From positions 1 through 12,199 of the forward strand of contig CAMDZK010000011.1 of NCBI GenBank assembly GCA_945910665.1: a stretch of DNA of 12,199 bases, in the 5' to 3' direction. The notes below the pieces were generated by a model. That model was not told the DNA's origin, did not search any database, and was given only the letters and a program-made list of their open reading frames with translations. The DNA comes from an uncultured Peptostreptococcaceae bacterium. Lineage in GTDB: Bacteria; Bacillota; Clostridia; Tissierellales; Peptoniphilaceae. A program made the translations under genes and the position numbers. Position 1 is the first letter of the stretch; each line of letters begins with the position of its first letter. Of the stretch, positions 1-7,060 are shown piece by piece.

Positions 1-1
1 C

Positions 2-901
2 TTGGAAGAAATTCCTGAGCCACTACAAGACCGTATGGAAATCATCCGTTTAAGTGGCTACACCCACGAAGAGAAGTTCAATATTGCAAAAAAACATCTT
101 TTACCGAAGAGTATCATTGACCACGGCCTTTCCAAAGCCAATGTGACGATCGATGACGAGGCAATTCGCGATATGATTTCCTACTATACGAGAGAAGCAG
201 GCGTTCGTTCCTTAGAGCGAATCATCGCCCGTGCTCTTCGTAAAGTTGCCAAAAAATATGCGCAGGATAAAGAGCAAAGCATTCACATCACCCGTGAGAA
301 TTTAACGGACTGGTTGGGGCGAAAACGCTATTTAGACGATGATCGCGTCAAAGAACCAGAAGTTGGAGTGGTCACTGGTCTTGCGTGGACGAGTGTTGGT
401 GGTGAAATCTTGAGTATTGAAGTATCCACCATGCCTGGAACTGGAAAACTCAGTTTAACCGGTTCGTTGGGGGACATTATGAAAGAATCGGCCATGGCTG
501 CCCTTTCTTACGTGCGTGCACGAAGTGACGAGTTTGGTGTCGATAAAGACTTCCATAAGGAATTAGATATTCACGTCCATGTTCCAGAAGGAGCAACGCC
601 CAAAGATGGACCGTCTGCAGGGGTGACATTAGCTGTAGCCCTAGTCTCCGCGTTGACAGGAAAAGAAGTACGTCCAGATATTGCCATGACGGGAGAAATT
701 ACGCTTCGTGGGAAAGTATTACCGATTGGTGGTATCAAAGAGAAAGTCTTAGCGGCGCACAGGTACCAAATTCCTACTCTTTTTTTACCGGCAGAAAATG
801 AAAAAGACTTAGAGGATGTTCCCCAAGAAATTCAAAAGGATTTTACGTTCCACTTTGTCTCTCATATTTCTGAGATTTTAGAAAAGGCCTTTGTGGAATG
901 A
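2..901 (+). CDS. lon: Lon ATP-dependent protease, C-terminal part (5' end outside window)
   Basis: ATP-dependent serine protease that degrades misfolded and regulatory proteins in the cytoplasm as a hexameric ring. The reading frame is open at the left edge, so only the last 299 residues are present; the leading TTG is an internal Leu codon, not a start. Visible residues 1-110 are the end of the AAA+ module, with the helical lid and the sensor-2 arginine in GVRSLER (67-73). Residues about 115-299 are the S16 peptidase domain. The catalytic Ser is in KDGPSAG (Ser205 of the visible part) and the catalytic Lys is in GGIKEK (Lys248). Their 43-residue spacing is that of the Lon Ser-Lys dyad. The stop TGA overlaps the next ATG (ATGA), so engB is probably translationally coupled. 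Both catalytic residues are present and nothing suggests loss of function. Confidence 0.97.
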   Translation: MEEIPEPLQDRMEIIRLSGYTHEEKFNIAKKHLLPKSIIDHGLSKANVTIDDEAIRDMISYYTREAGVRSLERIIARALRKVAKKYAQDKEQSIHITRENLTDWLGRKRYLDDDRVKEPEVGVVTGLAWTSVGGEILSIEVSTMPGTGKLSLTGSLGDIMKESAMAALSYVRARSDEFGVDKDFHKELDIHVHVPEGATPKDGPSAGVTLAVALVSALTGKEVRPDIAMTGEITLRGKVLPIGGIKEKVLAAHRYQIPTLFLPAENEKDLEDVPQEIQKDFTFHFVSHISEILEKAFVE

Positions 902-1494
902 AAATTCAATCCGCCCACCTGTACCAGATGGCAGGCAGCCCAACCCAATATCCAGAAATAAATCTACCAGAAATTGCCTTTGTGGGAAGAAGTAATGTGG
1001 GGAAATCATCCCTTCTCAATGCTCTTTTAGAGAGAAAAAAACTCGCCTATACAGGGGCGAAGCCTGGAAAGACGAGAACAATTAATTTTTACATGGTCAA
1101 CGAGAATATCTTTTTCGTCGACTTACCCGGATACGGGTATGCGCAAATCGGAAAAGAGCAACGCGCGGTGTGGGAAAAGCAGATGCAAGGGTACATCAAA
1201 CACCGAGAAGAATTAGCTCTTGTCATTCATTTGATGGATAGTCGCCATGCGCCGACAGCGCTCGATAAAAAAATGAATGCTCTATTAGTAGAGTCCAGTG
1301 TGCCATTTATCATCGCTGCGACCAAACGAGACAAAATTTCTGGAAATGTGTGGCAAAAAAATAAAGCCCTTTGGACAAAAGAGCTTCAAATTCCTCAATC
1401 GGCAATCTACCCCGTCAGTGCACAATCCAAAGGAGGACTCGATGACCTTCGCTTGGTATTGGCGCCAGGAGTTGCTGGCCAGTGGGCAGAATAA
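898..1494 (+). CDS. engB: Ribosome-biogenesis GTP-binding protein EngB/YsxC
   Basis: Essential small TRAFAC GTPase needed for late assembly of the large ribosomal subunit in bacteria. It is 198 aa, the usual family size. All G motifs are visible: G1 GRSNVGKS (30-37), the G2 threonine in the PGKTRTINFY stretch (about 56-65), G3 DLPG (75-78), G4 TKRD (142-145) and G5 SAQ (174-176). The GYGYA sequence after G3 is typical of EngB. The ATG overlaps the lon stop codon by four bases, and the purine run AAAAGG within the end of lon can serve as ribosome binding site. lon followed by engB is a known gene order in Bacillus and clostridia. A terminator hairpin directly follows, so this gene ends the operon. 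Confidence 0.97.
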   Translation: MKIQSAHLYQMAGSPTQYPEINLPEIAFVGRSNVGKSSLLNALLERKKLAYTGAKPGKTRTINFYMVNENIFFVDLPGYGYAQIGKEQRAVWEKQMQGYIKHREELALVIHLMDSRHAPTALDKKMNALLVESSVPFIIAATKRDKISGNVWQKNKALWTKELQIPQSAIYPVSAQSKGGLDDLRLVLAPGVAGQWAE

Positions 1495-1506
1495 TCGTAT
1501 ATTATG

Positions 1507-1545
1507 AAGAAAACCCATCGATGCGAGCATCCATGGGTTTTCTTT
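1507..1545. terminator. Bidirectional hairpin terminator between engB and the rubredoxin gene
   Basis: A 12-bp perfect stem (1507-1518 with 1533-1544, AAGAAAACCCAT paired to ATGGGTTTTCTT), then a C/C mismatch and an inner GATG/CATC stem around CGAG. A-rich and T-rich flanks on both sides let it act in both directions. It lies between convergent genes, 12 bases after the engB stop and 4 bases after the rubredoxin stop. Confidence 0.85.
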
Positions 1546-1548
1546 ATG

Positions 1549-1707
1549 TTATTCTTTTGAGAACATATCTTTCGTTGCTCCGCAAACTGGGCAAACCCAA
1601 TCTTCTGGAAGATCTTCAAAGGCTGTGCCTGGTTCAACGCCGCTATCAGGATCGCCTACTTCTGGATCATAAACGTATCCGCAAGGTTCGCATACCCATT
1701 TCTCCAT
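1549..1707 (-). CDS. Rubredoxin
   Basis: One-iron electron carrier of the cytoplasm, common in anaerobes, where it passes electrons to oxygen- or peroxide-detoxifying enzymes such as flavodiiron proteins or rubrerythrin. The protein is 52 aa, the normal size. The four iron-ligand cysteines are in two CxxC motifs: CEPC (Cys6, Cys9) and CPVC (Cys39, Cys42). The typical core [19 protein letters not shown] lies between them and [10 protein letters not shown] follows. The reading frame is open for another 29 codons upstream, but the family starts with MxKWxC and AAAGGAG precedes this ATG by about ten bases, so the short form is chosen. It has its own promoter, so it is a single-gene unit converging on engB. 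The redox partner is not in the window. Confidence 0.97.
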   Translation of the reverse strand: MEKWVCEPCGYVYDPEVGDPDSGVEPGTAFEDLPEDWVCPVCGATKDMFSKE

Positions 1708-1741
1708 GGTGAATTCTCTCCTTTCTTTGCTATATACTTCT

Positions 1742-1770
1742 ATTTTACACTGTTTCAGTAATTTCGTAAA
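1742..1770 (-). promoter_or_regulatory. Sigma-A type promoter for the rubredoxin gene
   Basis: On the minus strand, TTTACG (1770-1765), a 17-base spacer, then TAAAAT (1747-1742). The -10 lies about 35 bases upstream of the rubredoxin ATG. The match is 4/6 at -35 and 5/6 at -10. Confidence 0.6.
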
Positions 1771-1806
1771 GGGGAGAGACAAATGAAAAAACATGAAAAA
1801 AATATA

Positions 1807-1815
1807 TGGTACAAT
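1807..1815 (+). promoter_or_regulatory. Extended -10 promoter for the GHKL ATPase gene
   Basis: TGGTACAAT is a TGn-extended -10 (TG at 1807-1808, TACAAT at 1810-1815). No convincing -35 is seen at 16-18 bases upstream, which is tolerated for extended -10 promoters. It sits about 57 bases upstream of the chosen ATG. Confidence 0.5.
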
Positions 1816-1872
1816 GAACGTTTAGAATACAGCACGGGCGGGTAATAATCATTCGAGAAAGAGTTGATACCG

Positions 1873-2262
1873 ATGCGCTATGAATATCATGGATCCTTTT
1901 TTGGGGATCTCAACCAAATTGCACACTTAACAAAATATTTACTCCATTCTTTGGAAAATATAGATTACGATAAAAGTCGCCTATTTGATGTACGCTTAAT
2001 TCTCAGTGAACTATTGATTAATGGTTATGAACACGGGAATCGCAAAAATCGAAATAAGCGTATTTTCTTGACCCTTCGGTTAGATAATGAACGATTAAAA
2101 GTTACTGTCGAAGATGAAGGAGAAGGAATGAATCAACCCATGTGTAATCCTTTTAACATGGACTGCTGTTCCGGCCGAGGACTTTTATTAGTCGAACAAT
2201 TGGCGGATCAATTGAACATTGATCAAAATCGTGTGACTGCAATTTTAGAAAATCAAAAGTAA
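1873..2262 (+). CDS. Small GHKL-type ATPase, anti-sigma factor (RsbW/SpoIIAB)-like
   Basis: A 129-aa protein consisting only of a histidine-kinase-like ATPase (HATPase_c) fold. The N box is ELLINGYEHGN (residues 46-56), matching the ExxxNAxxHG pattern of RsbW/SpoIIAB-like proteins. The G1 box is DEGEGM (81-86) and the G2-like glycine stretch is SGRGLLLVEQLAD (100-112). There is no sensor, dimerisation or transmembrane part, so it is not a sensor kinase. Family members are serine kinases that bind a sigma factor and are countered by a STAS-domain partner; neither is encoded beside it. A TTG three codons upstream is rejected because the purine run GAGAAAGAG would touch it, while it is about nine bases from this ATG. 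It has its own extended -10 promoter and terminator. A different target, such as a diguanylate-cyclase or phosphatase partner, is possible. Confidence 0.8.
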   Translation: MRYEYHGSFFGDLNQIAHLTKYLLHSLENIDYDKSRLFDVRLILSELLINGYEHGNRKNRNKRIFLTLRLDNERLKVTVEDEGEGMNQPMCNPFNMDCCSGRGLLLVEQLADQLNIDQNRVTAILENQK

Positions 2263-2274
2263 ACGGATGAACTT

Positions 2275-2303
2275 GGCGTACATCGACGGATGTACGCCTT
2301 TTT
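2275..2303 (+). terminator. Rho-independent terminator after the GHKL ATPase gene
   Basis: A 10-bp perfect stem GGCGTACATC / GATGTACGCC (2275-2284 with 2289-2298), loop GACG and a TTTTT tail. It isolates the upstream gene from the typA operon. Confidence 0.93.
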
Positions 2304-2314
2304 ACGTTGCATTT

Positions 2315-2342
2315 TTGTATTTGAGAAGAAATATGATAAAAT
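2315..2342 (+). promoter_or_regulatory. Promoter of the typA-cls-aminotransferase operon
   Basis: TTGTAT (2315-2320), a 16-base spacer, then TAAAAT (2337-2342) preceded by TGA, giving an extended -10. The start codon is 48 bases downstream, after GAGG at 2381-2384. An overlapping alternative is TTGCAT (2307-2312) with TATGAT (2332-2337) at 19 bases. Confidence 0.6.
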
Positions 2343-2390
2343 TATATATCTAGAGTTAGTCGAACTAAACCGAAGTAATCGAGGAAAAAT

Positions 2391-4211
2391 ATGAGAGAAA
2401 AAATAAGAAATTTAGCAATCATCGCCCATGTAGATCACGGAAAAACGACGTTAGTCGATAGTTTATTCCAAGAGTCTGGCCTGTTTCGTAAAAATCAAAA
2501 AGTACAAGAGCGGGTGATGGATTCAGGAGATATCGAAAGAGAACGAGGAATTACGATTCTCGCAAAAAATACAGCCATCGATTATGAAGGTTATAAATTG
2601 AATATTGTCGATACACCTGGCCATGCTGATTTTGGTGGGGAAGTAGAGCGAACGTTAAAGATGGCGTCCGGAGTCATTCTCGTAGTGGATGCATTTGAAG
2701 GGGTTATGCCCCAAACGAAAGTGGTCCTGCGTCGTGCGCTCCAAATGCAGTTACCACTCATTTTATGTGTAAATAAGGTAGACCGCCCGGATGCCCGACC
2801 CGATGAAGTAGTCGATGAAATTCTCGATTTATTTATTGCCTTGGATGCAGATCCTTCCTATGTGGATTCACCCATTGTATTCACATCGGCAAAAAATAAT
2901 CGTTCAGGAAAAAGTCCAGAAGCATTAGAAGATGGCATGAAGGTACTTTTAGATGAAATCATCGAAACAATCCCAGCGCCAACAGGGGACGAAAATGCAC
3001 CTCTGCAGCTTCTTATTTCGACCATCGACTACAATGAGTATGTGGGTCGCATTGGCATTGGAAAAGTGGAACAGGGAACCTTACGCGTCAACGACCAAGT
3101 CAACATCCTCAATTATAATGAACCAGAGAAAAAGAAAAAGGTACGTATTTCCCATATTTTTGAATTTGAAGGGTTAAACCGAATCGAAACAAAAGAAGCG
3201 AGAGCGGGTTCGATTGTTGCAGTATCTGGAGTAGAAGGAATCACGATTGGAGATACACTTGCCGATGTAGACCAAGGCGAAGCAGCGCCATTTGTGAAAA
3301 TCTCTGAACCAACCCTTTCGATGGTGTTTTCTGTCAACGATTCACCCTTTGCTGGAAAAGACGGGAAGTACGTGACAGGGCAGCGCTTGCGTAGTCGTTT
3401 GTACAAAGAAACGGAGACTGACGTGAGCTTACGCGTAGAAGATACGAATTCAACGGATGCGATCAAAGTCTTTGGTCGCGGAGAACTCCATTTTTCTGTG
3501 TTGATTGAAAATATGCGCAGAGAAGGGTACGAATTTGCCGTGTCCAAACCGGAGGTTCTTTTTATGGAAGATGAGCACGGTAAAAAGCTAGAACCGATGG
3601 AACGGGTTACCCTTGATACAGAAGAAATCTATATGGGAAGCATTATAGAGAAACTTGGACCGAGAAAAGCGGAAATACAGGGGATGCGTCCCTATGGCGA
3701 TGGGTACGTTCGATTAGAGTGTACCATTCCATCGAGGGGGCTCATTGGGTATCGTCAAGAGCTTATGACCGATACAAAGGGAACAGGCGTTCTCAATGCA
3801 GAATTTTTAGGGTATGAACGCTTTAAGGGAGAGATTCCAAAACGTCCTATGGGTTCACTCATTTCCACCGATACTGGCGAAAGTAGTCCCTATGGACTTG
3901 CTGCAGCCCAAAACCGTGGTGTCCTCTTTATAGGACCCCAAGAACCAGTGTATGAGGGGATGGTCGTCGGGATGAATCCAAAAGGGCTCGATATCGAAGT
4001 CAACGTGTGTAAAAAGAAACAACAAACCAATATTCGCGCCGCAGGGTCTGACGACTCCATTCGCTTATCACCACCCAAGGCGATGAGTTTAGAAGACTAT
4101 TTGGACTTTGTCGATGTGGATGAAAAAATAGAAGTAACACCGCACGCGCTCCGTTTGCGCAAGACGATTCTCAACATGTCTCTACGACATAAGGCAAAAA
4201 ATAGTCGATAA
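2391..4211 (+). CDS. typA: Translational GTPase TypA/BipA
   Basis: Ribosome-associated GTPase of the EF-G/LepA class, involved in stress and cold adaptation and in 50S assembly. It is 606 aa, the usual length. The GTPase domain comes first: G1 AHVDHGKTT (12-20), G2 RGITI (52-56), G3 DTPGHAD (74-80), G4 NKVD (128-131) and G5 TSAKN (about 166-170). A beta-barrel domain follows (about 200-290), then the EF-G-like domains with ESxFAGKDGKY-like sequence (SPFAGKDGKYVTG) and the TypA-specific C-terminal region ending in SLRHKAKNSR. RPYGDGYVRLECTIPSRGLIGYR is also characteristic of TypA rather than EF-G or LepA. GAGG lies six bases before the ATG. It heads an operon; its stop codon is part of the ribosome-binding region of the next gene, nine bases before that ATG. 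Confidence 0.97.
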   Translation: MREKIRNLAIIAHVDHGKTTLVDSLFQESGLFRKNQKVQERVMDSGDIERERGITILAKNTAIDYEGYKLNIVDTPGHADFGGEVERTLKMASGVILVVDAFEGVMPQTKVVLRRALQMQLPLILCVNKVDRPDARPDEVVDEILDLFIALDADPSYVDSPIVFTSAKNNRSGKSPEALEDGMKVLLDEIIETIPAPTGDENAPLQLLISTIDYNEYVGRIGIGKVEQGTLRVNDQVNILNYNEPEKKKKVRISHIFEFEGLNRIETKEARAGSIVAVSGVEGITIGDTLADVDQGEAAPFVKISEPTLSMVFSVNDSPFAGKDGKYVTGQRLRSRLYKETETDVSLRVEDTNSTDAIKVFGRGELHFSVLIENMRREGYEFAVSKPEVLFMEDEHGKKLEPMERVTLDTEEIYMGSIIEKLGPRKAEIQGMRPYGDGYVRLECTIPSRGLIGYRQELMTDTKGTGVLNAEFLGYERFKGEIPKRPMGSLISTDTGESSPYGLAAAQNRGVLFIGPQEPVYEGMVVGMNPKGLDIEVNVCKKKQQTNIRAAGSDDSIRLSPPKAMSLEDYLDFVDVDEKIEVTPHALRLRKTILNMSLRHKAKNSR

Positions 4212-4220
4212 GGAGAGGCC

Positions 4221-5672
4221 ATGCAGACGTTTATAGATGTTTCTGGTAACTTTTTTTGGATCAATATAATTTTGGCGATTTCTGTCGTCTTTTTTGGACG
4301 AAAAGACCCCAGAAGCACTATATTCTGGGTCATGGTTCTTACGTTTATTCCTATTGGTGGATTCTTCTTATATCTACTCTTTGGACAAAACTTCAACAAA
4401 GACAAGATGTTTCGCCTCAAAGAACAAAGTGACAAACGCATTAAAGATTTTGTCCACTTTCAAGAAAAAGACATGGGAGCTGGAGGTTTTAGCTTTCAAA
4501 ACTGGCGCTCCCAAGATTATCAAGATTTAATACAAATGAACTTAAATAGCGATGAAGCAATCTATACCGAAGACAATGAGGTCGAAATCTTTTATATTGG
4601 AGAAGACAAATTTAACGCCCTTTTTGAAGATATTAAAAAGGCCAAAAAGAGCATTGATGTCCAATACTATTTGTATCGACGAGATAAAACAGGACTTGCA
4701 CTCCTCGATTTGCTGACACAAAAAGCAAAAGAAGGAGTGGAAGTGCGATTTTTGGTCGATGGGATAGGCGGTAGGGCGATTGGACGACGCCAACTACGAG
4801 ATTTTCATCGAGCAGGTGGAAAATCCGCGGTCTTCTTTCCCAGTGTCCTCCCTTATGTAAATTTCCGCATTAACTATAGAAACCATAGAAAACTCGTCAT
4901 TATCGATGACCACGTTGGCTATATTGGCGGATTTAATGTGGGCGATGAATACATGGGCGAAAATAAGAAAATTGGACCTTGGCGCGATACCCATATTCGA
5001 TTGAAAGGATACGGATGCGCAGGGATGAAAATTCGCTTTATAAAAGATTGGACCTATGCGTCGAAAGAAGATGCACAGGACATTGAAGAGACACTGGATA
5101 TGCCGAGTCATGAATTCACGGGCAACACGGCCGTTCAAATTGTCACATCCGGACCCGATACGCAATTAGATAACGTCAAAAACGCCATTTTTCGAATGAT
5201 TACAGGAGCCAAAGAGAGAATTTACATCCAAACACCGTATTTTGTCCCCGATCAGAGCATTTTTGAATCGCTGATTACTGCCATTGCATCGGGTGTGGAA
5301 GTGCATATTATGATTCCTAAATACAGAGACCATCCATTTGTTCACTGGGCTTCCCTTTCATTTATGGGAGAACTATTGGCCCTCGGGTGTCACTGCTATA
5401 TTTATGAAAGAGGATTTTTACATGCCAAGATGATCGTCGTGGATGATTATGTTTCGACCATTGGAAGCACCAATATGGATATTCGGTCCTTTTCTTTGAA
5501 TTTTGAAGCCAATGCAATTTTATATGATCAAAGCATTAATGAAAAGCTCATCAACCAATTTATGGTCGATGTCTTCTATGCAGATGAACTTCGCTATGAA
5601 GAATATCTACAACGTTCACAATGGGTAAAAATCAAGGAGTCTTTTTCTAGACTTTTAACCCCGATACTATAA
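4221..5672 (+). CDS. cls: Cardiolipin synthase (phospholipase D family)
   Basis: Membrane enzyme that condenses two phosphatidylglycerol molecules to cardiolipin and glycerol. It is 483 aa, the usual length of bacterial ClsA-type enzymes. Two N-terminal hydrophobic segments (about 10-25 and 33-55) are followed by two phospholipase D catalytic modules. HKD motif 1 has His222, Lys224 and Asp229 (NHRKLVIIDD, then GYIGGFNVGDEY). HKD motif 2 has His401, Lys403 and Asp408 (LHAKMIVVDD, then STIGSTNMDIRS). Both are complete. The W...DTHIRLKG block after motif 1 and the TPYFVPD block (338-344) are family hallmarks. The ribosome binding site AAGGAGAGG lies just before the ATG and overlaps the typA stop. 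It is probably cotranscribed with typA, and a class IV PLP enzyme follows after nine bases. Confidence 0.95.
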   Translation: MQTFIDVSGNFFWINIILAISVVFFGRKDPRSTIFWVMVLTFIPIGGFFLYLLFGQNFNKDKMFRLKEQSDKRIKDFVHFQEKDMGAGGFSFQNWRSQDYQDLIQMNLNSDEAIYTEDNEVEIFYIGEDKFNALFEDIKKAKKSIDVQYYLYRRDKTGLALLDLLTQKAKEGVEVRFLVDGIGGRAIGRRQLRDFHRAGGKSAVFFPSVLPYVNFRINYRNHRKLVIIDDHVGYIGGFNVGDEYMGENKKIGPWRDTHIRLKGYGCAGMKIRFIKDWTYASKEDAQDIEETLDMPSHEFTGNTAVQIVTSGPDTQLDNVKNAIFRMITGAKERIYIQTPYFVPDQSIFESLITAIASGVEVHIMIPKYRDHPFVHWASLSFMGELLALGCHCYIYERGFLHAKMIVVDDYVSTIGSTNMDIRSFSLNFEANAILYDQSINEKLINQFMVDVFYADELRYEEYLQRSQWVKIKESFSRLLTPIL

Positions 5673-5681
5673 GGAGAAGAA

Positions 5682-6515
5682 ATGGAACAACCCTTAAGTG
5701 AATATTATCTATGGAATGATACCTTTGTCCCCACAGACGAAGTGGAATCTCTCAGACCATTATTTGATAATGCAATTTATGAAGTGATTCGAGTTGAAGA
5801 CGGCGTTCCTCTTTTTTTTGACGCTCATTTTGTGCGATTCCAAGAGAGTAGCACGCGCATGGATAAACCACTTCCGTACGAGGCCAAAGCAATTGCACAC
5901 CGAATACGCATGTTGTTACAACGAAATGGGATAGAAGAAGGGAATGTAAAAATTCTTTGGACAGAAGATTTTCTAGGCGATCCACAGCTCGTTATATATA
6001 TGAGTGAACGAAGAGCTGTTTCACAGAGTGAGAAAGAAGACGGCGTCAAGACGGCAACCTATCAGTTTGAAAGAAAACAACCGGGGGTCAAAGTACAACG
6101 CAATGACTACCGGGAGGAAACGGCCAAAATCATTAAAGAAAAAGGAGTCTTTGAGCTTCTTCTATATGACGAAAATTGTCTTCTTCGCGAAGGAAGCCGG
6201 TCGAATGTATTTTTTGTACAAGAAGAAAAAATATACACAGCGCCCCTGGGAGAAGTGCTTGAAGGAATCACCCGAATTCAGGTGATGAAAAGTTTGAAAA
6301 AGAACAATGTGCAAGTGGAAGAAGAAGCCTATCCATTGCATGCACTGGAATCTGTCGATGCGTGTTTTCTCACAGGGACGAGCATTGGGATTCTCCCCAT
6401 TCGTCAAATCGATGCCTGTCCCTTTGACAGCGCTCATCACCCTGCGGTTAAAGCATTGCAAAAAGCTTACGAAGAATGTGTACAACAAGAGAAAGACCAT
6501 TTTGCATGGGATTAA
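5682..6515 (+). CDS. Fold-type-IV PLP enzyme (class IV aminotransferase or aminodeoxychorismate lyase-like)
   Basis: A 277-aa member of the family that contains branched-chain aminotransferase, D-amino-acid aminotransferase and 4-amino-4-deoxychorismate lyase. The likely PLP-binding lysine is Lys137 in GVKVQRNDY. The family motif LLREGSRSNVFFV (167-179) supplies the glutamate (Glu170) that contacts the pyridine ring. VLEGITR (192-198) and FLTGTSIGILPI (229-240) bind the cofactor phosphate and close the active site. Only the N-terminal FDNAIYEVIRVEDGVPLFFD resembles the usual FGDGVFET start, so the substrate cannot be fixed from sequence. There is no pabA or pabB neighbour to favour folate synthesis. 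AAGGAG precedes the ATG by six bases. It is the last gene of the typA-cls operon and ends 14 bases before an IS remnant. Confidence 0.85.
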   Translation: MEQPLSEYYLWNDTFVPTDEVESLRPLFDNAIYEVIRVEDGVPLFFDAHFVRFQESSTRMDKPLPYEAKAIAHRIRMLLQRNGIEEGNVKILWTEDFLGDPQLVIYMSERRAVSQSEKEDGVKTATYQFERKQPGVKVQRNDYREETAKIIKEKGVFELLLYDENCLLREGSRSNVFFVQEEKIYTAPLGEVLEGITRIQVMKSLKKNNVQVEEEAYPLHALESVDACFLTGTSIGILPIRQIDACPFDSAHHPAVKALQKAYEECVQQEKDHFAWD

Positions 6516-6535
6516 AAAGAGAGATATTATGTAGT

Positions 6536-6573
6536 GCCCCCCTAAATCCGGACGCGGATTAGGGGGGCCTTTT
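6536..6573 (+). terminator. Strong hairpin at the IS left end, likely terminating the typA operon and masking the transposase RBS
   Basis: The left arm GCCCCCCTAAATCCG (6536-6550) pairs with CGGATTAGGGGGGC (6555-6568): 14 base pairs with one bulged A (6546) and a GACG loop, followed by CCTTTT. The G run in the right arm is the only ribosome-binding-like sequence before the orfA ATG at 6574, so the folded RNA would hide it. No other terminator is seen after the aminotransferase gene. Confidence 0.8.
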
Positions 6574-6777
6574 ATGTCAAAATATGATTTTGCGTTAAAA
6601 TTAAAAATCGTCAAGGAGAATGAAGAAGGGTACGGACAAAATTACGTAGCAAAAAAATATGGCATACATGTCTCTACGATTAGAGGCTGGATAGAAAAAT
6701 ACGGATCTCTCGGTGAAAGCGGATTGAGAAAGTCCATGTCTAACACCAAGTACAGTACCAACATCGATCTTGGGTGA
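6574..6777 (+). pseudogene. IS150-like orfA remnant (truncated transposase helix-turn-helix subunit)
   Basis: The first about 60 codons encode the N-terminal helix-turn-helix domain of an IS3-family OrfA: MSKYDFALKLKIV, then NYVAKKYGIHVSTIRGWIEKYG. The sequence after LRKSMSNTKYS (to about base 6755) leaves the family and stops at TGA (6775-6777) after seven unrelated residues. Normal OrfA of this group is at least about 100 residues longer, with a second helix-turn-helix half. The ATG follows directly on the hairpin T run. It may still be translated into a 67-aa DNA-binding fragment, but it is most likely inert. Confidence 0.85.
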
Positions 6778-7019
6778 AAATGTTAGAAGAAAAGGGAGCC
6801 ACGCCAAGTATGTCAAGACGCGGGAATTGTCGAGACAATTCCCCGATGGAAAACTTCTTTGGGATATGAAAACAGGAAATGTATGATGGAATGCGATGTA
6901 CGAGTGTCAAAGAGTGAAGTGAAGAAATCGAACAATACATTGCGTGGTATAACAATGATCGAATCAAAGCAAAACGAAACGGCCTTTCACCAATTGAATA
7001 CAATCTACAGGCCGCTTAG
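6753..7019 (+). pseudogene. IS150-like orfB remnant (C-terminal end of DDE transposase, two nonsense codons)
   Basis: Read in the frame starting at 6753, the sequence gives QYQHRSWVKMLEEKGATPSM, then SRRGNCRDNSPMENFFGI, TGA (6867-6869), KQEMYDGMRCTSVKE, TGA (6915-6917), then SEEIEQYIAWYNNDRIKAKR and NGLSPIEYNLQAA, with the natural TAG at 7017-7019. This is the end of an IS3-family integrase core. Only the last acidic residue of the DDE triad (Glu in PMENFF) remains; both aspartates are in the deleted part. The first TGA stands where the family has Leu (FGxLKxE). The frame is otherwise unbroken, so decay is by nonsense changes after the deletion. Confidence 0.85.
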
Positions 7020-7060
7020 AAAAAACGAATGCGAATGTCCGTGTGTAGGGGTTAACATCA

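Larger units (their letters stand above)
6530..7057 (+). mobile_element. Decayed IS3-family (IS150-like) insertion sequence with internal deletion
   Basis: The left end starts TGTAGTGCCCCCCTAAATCC and continues to GGAC (6530-6553). The right end reads GTCCGTGTGTAGGGGTTAACA (7037-7057). The reverse complement of the right end shares TGT, CCCTA and CGGAC with the left end, with a 3-base gap, so these are imperfect terminal repeats with the TG...CA ends of the family. Between them lie the start of orfA and the very end of orfB, joined near 6753. The element is about 528 bases against roughly 1.4-1.5 kb expected, so most of the catalytic core is gone. Two in-frame TGA codons add further damage. 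No target-site duplication of 3-4 bases is evident (ATTA before, TCAT after). It cannot move by itself. Confidence 0.85.

Noticed and set aside
1708..1794. Longer N-terminus for rubredoxin
   Set aside because: It would add 29 residues not found in the family and would place the promoter and ribosome binding site inside the coding region.
1864..1872. TTG start for the GHKL ATPase three codons upstream
   Set aside because: The purine-rich ribosome binding sequence would touch the start codon; the ATG at 1873 has proper spacing.
3113..3547. 144-codon minus-strand open frame within typA
   Set aside because: It lies wholly inside a well-conserved gene and its translation is Ser/Thr-rich with no motif; it is a shadow frame.
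6162..6614. 150-codon minus-strand open frame antisense to the PLP enzyme gene
   Set aside because: It has no ribosome binding site or recognisable motif, and the plus-strand frame has clear family motifs throughout.
6822..6843. Perfect 10-bp inverted repeat GGGAATTGTC / GACAATTCCC
   Set aside because: It lies in the orfB remnant coding for GNCRDNSP. The conserved codons AAT TGT and GAC AAT are nearly reverse complements, so the palindrome follows from the protein sequence; there is no T run and no gene end.
6867..6917. In-frame TGA codons in the orfB remnant as possible Trp codons (genetic code 4)
   Set aside because: lon ends with TGA as a normal stop exactly at the engB junction, and the first TGA stands at a family Leu position, not Trp. 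Nonsense decay explains it.
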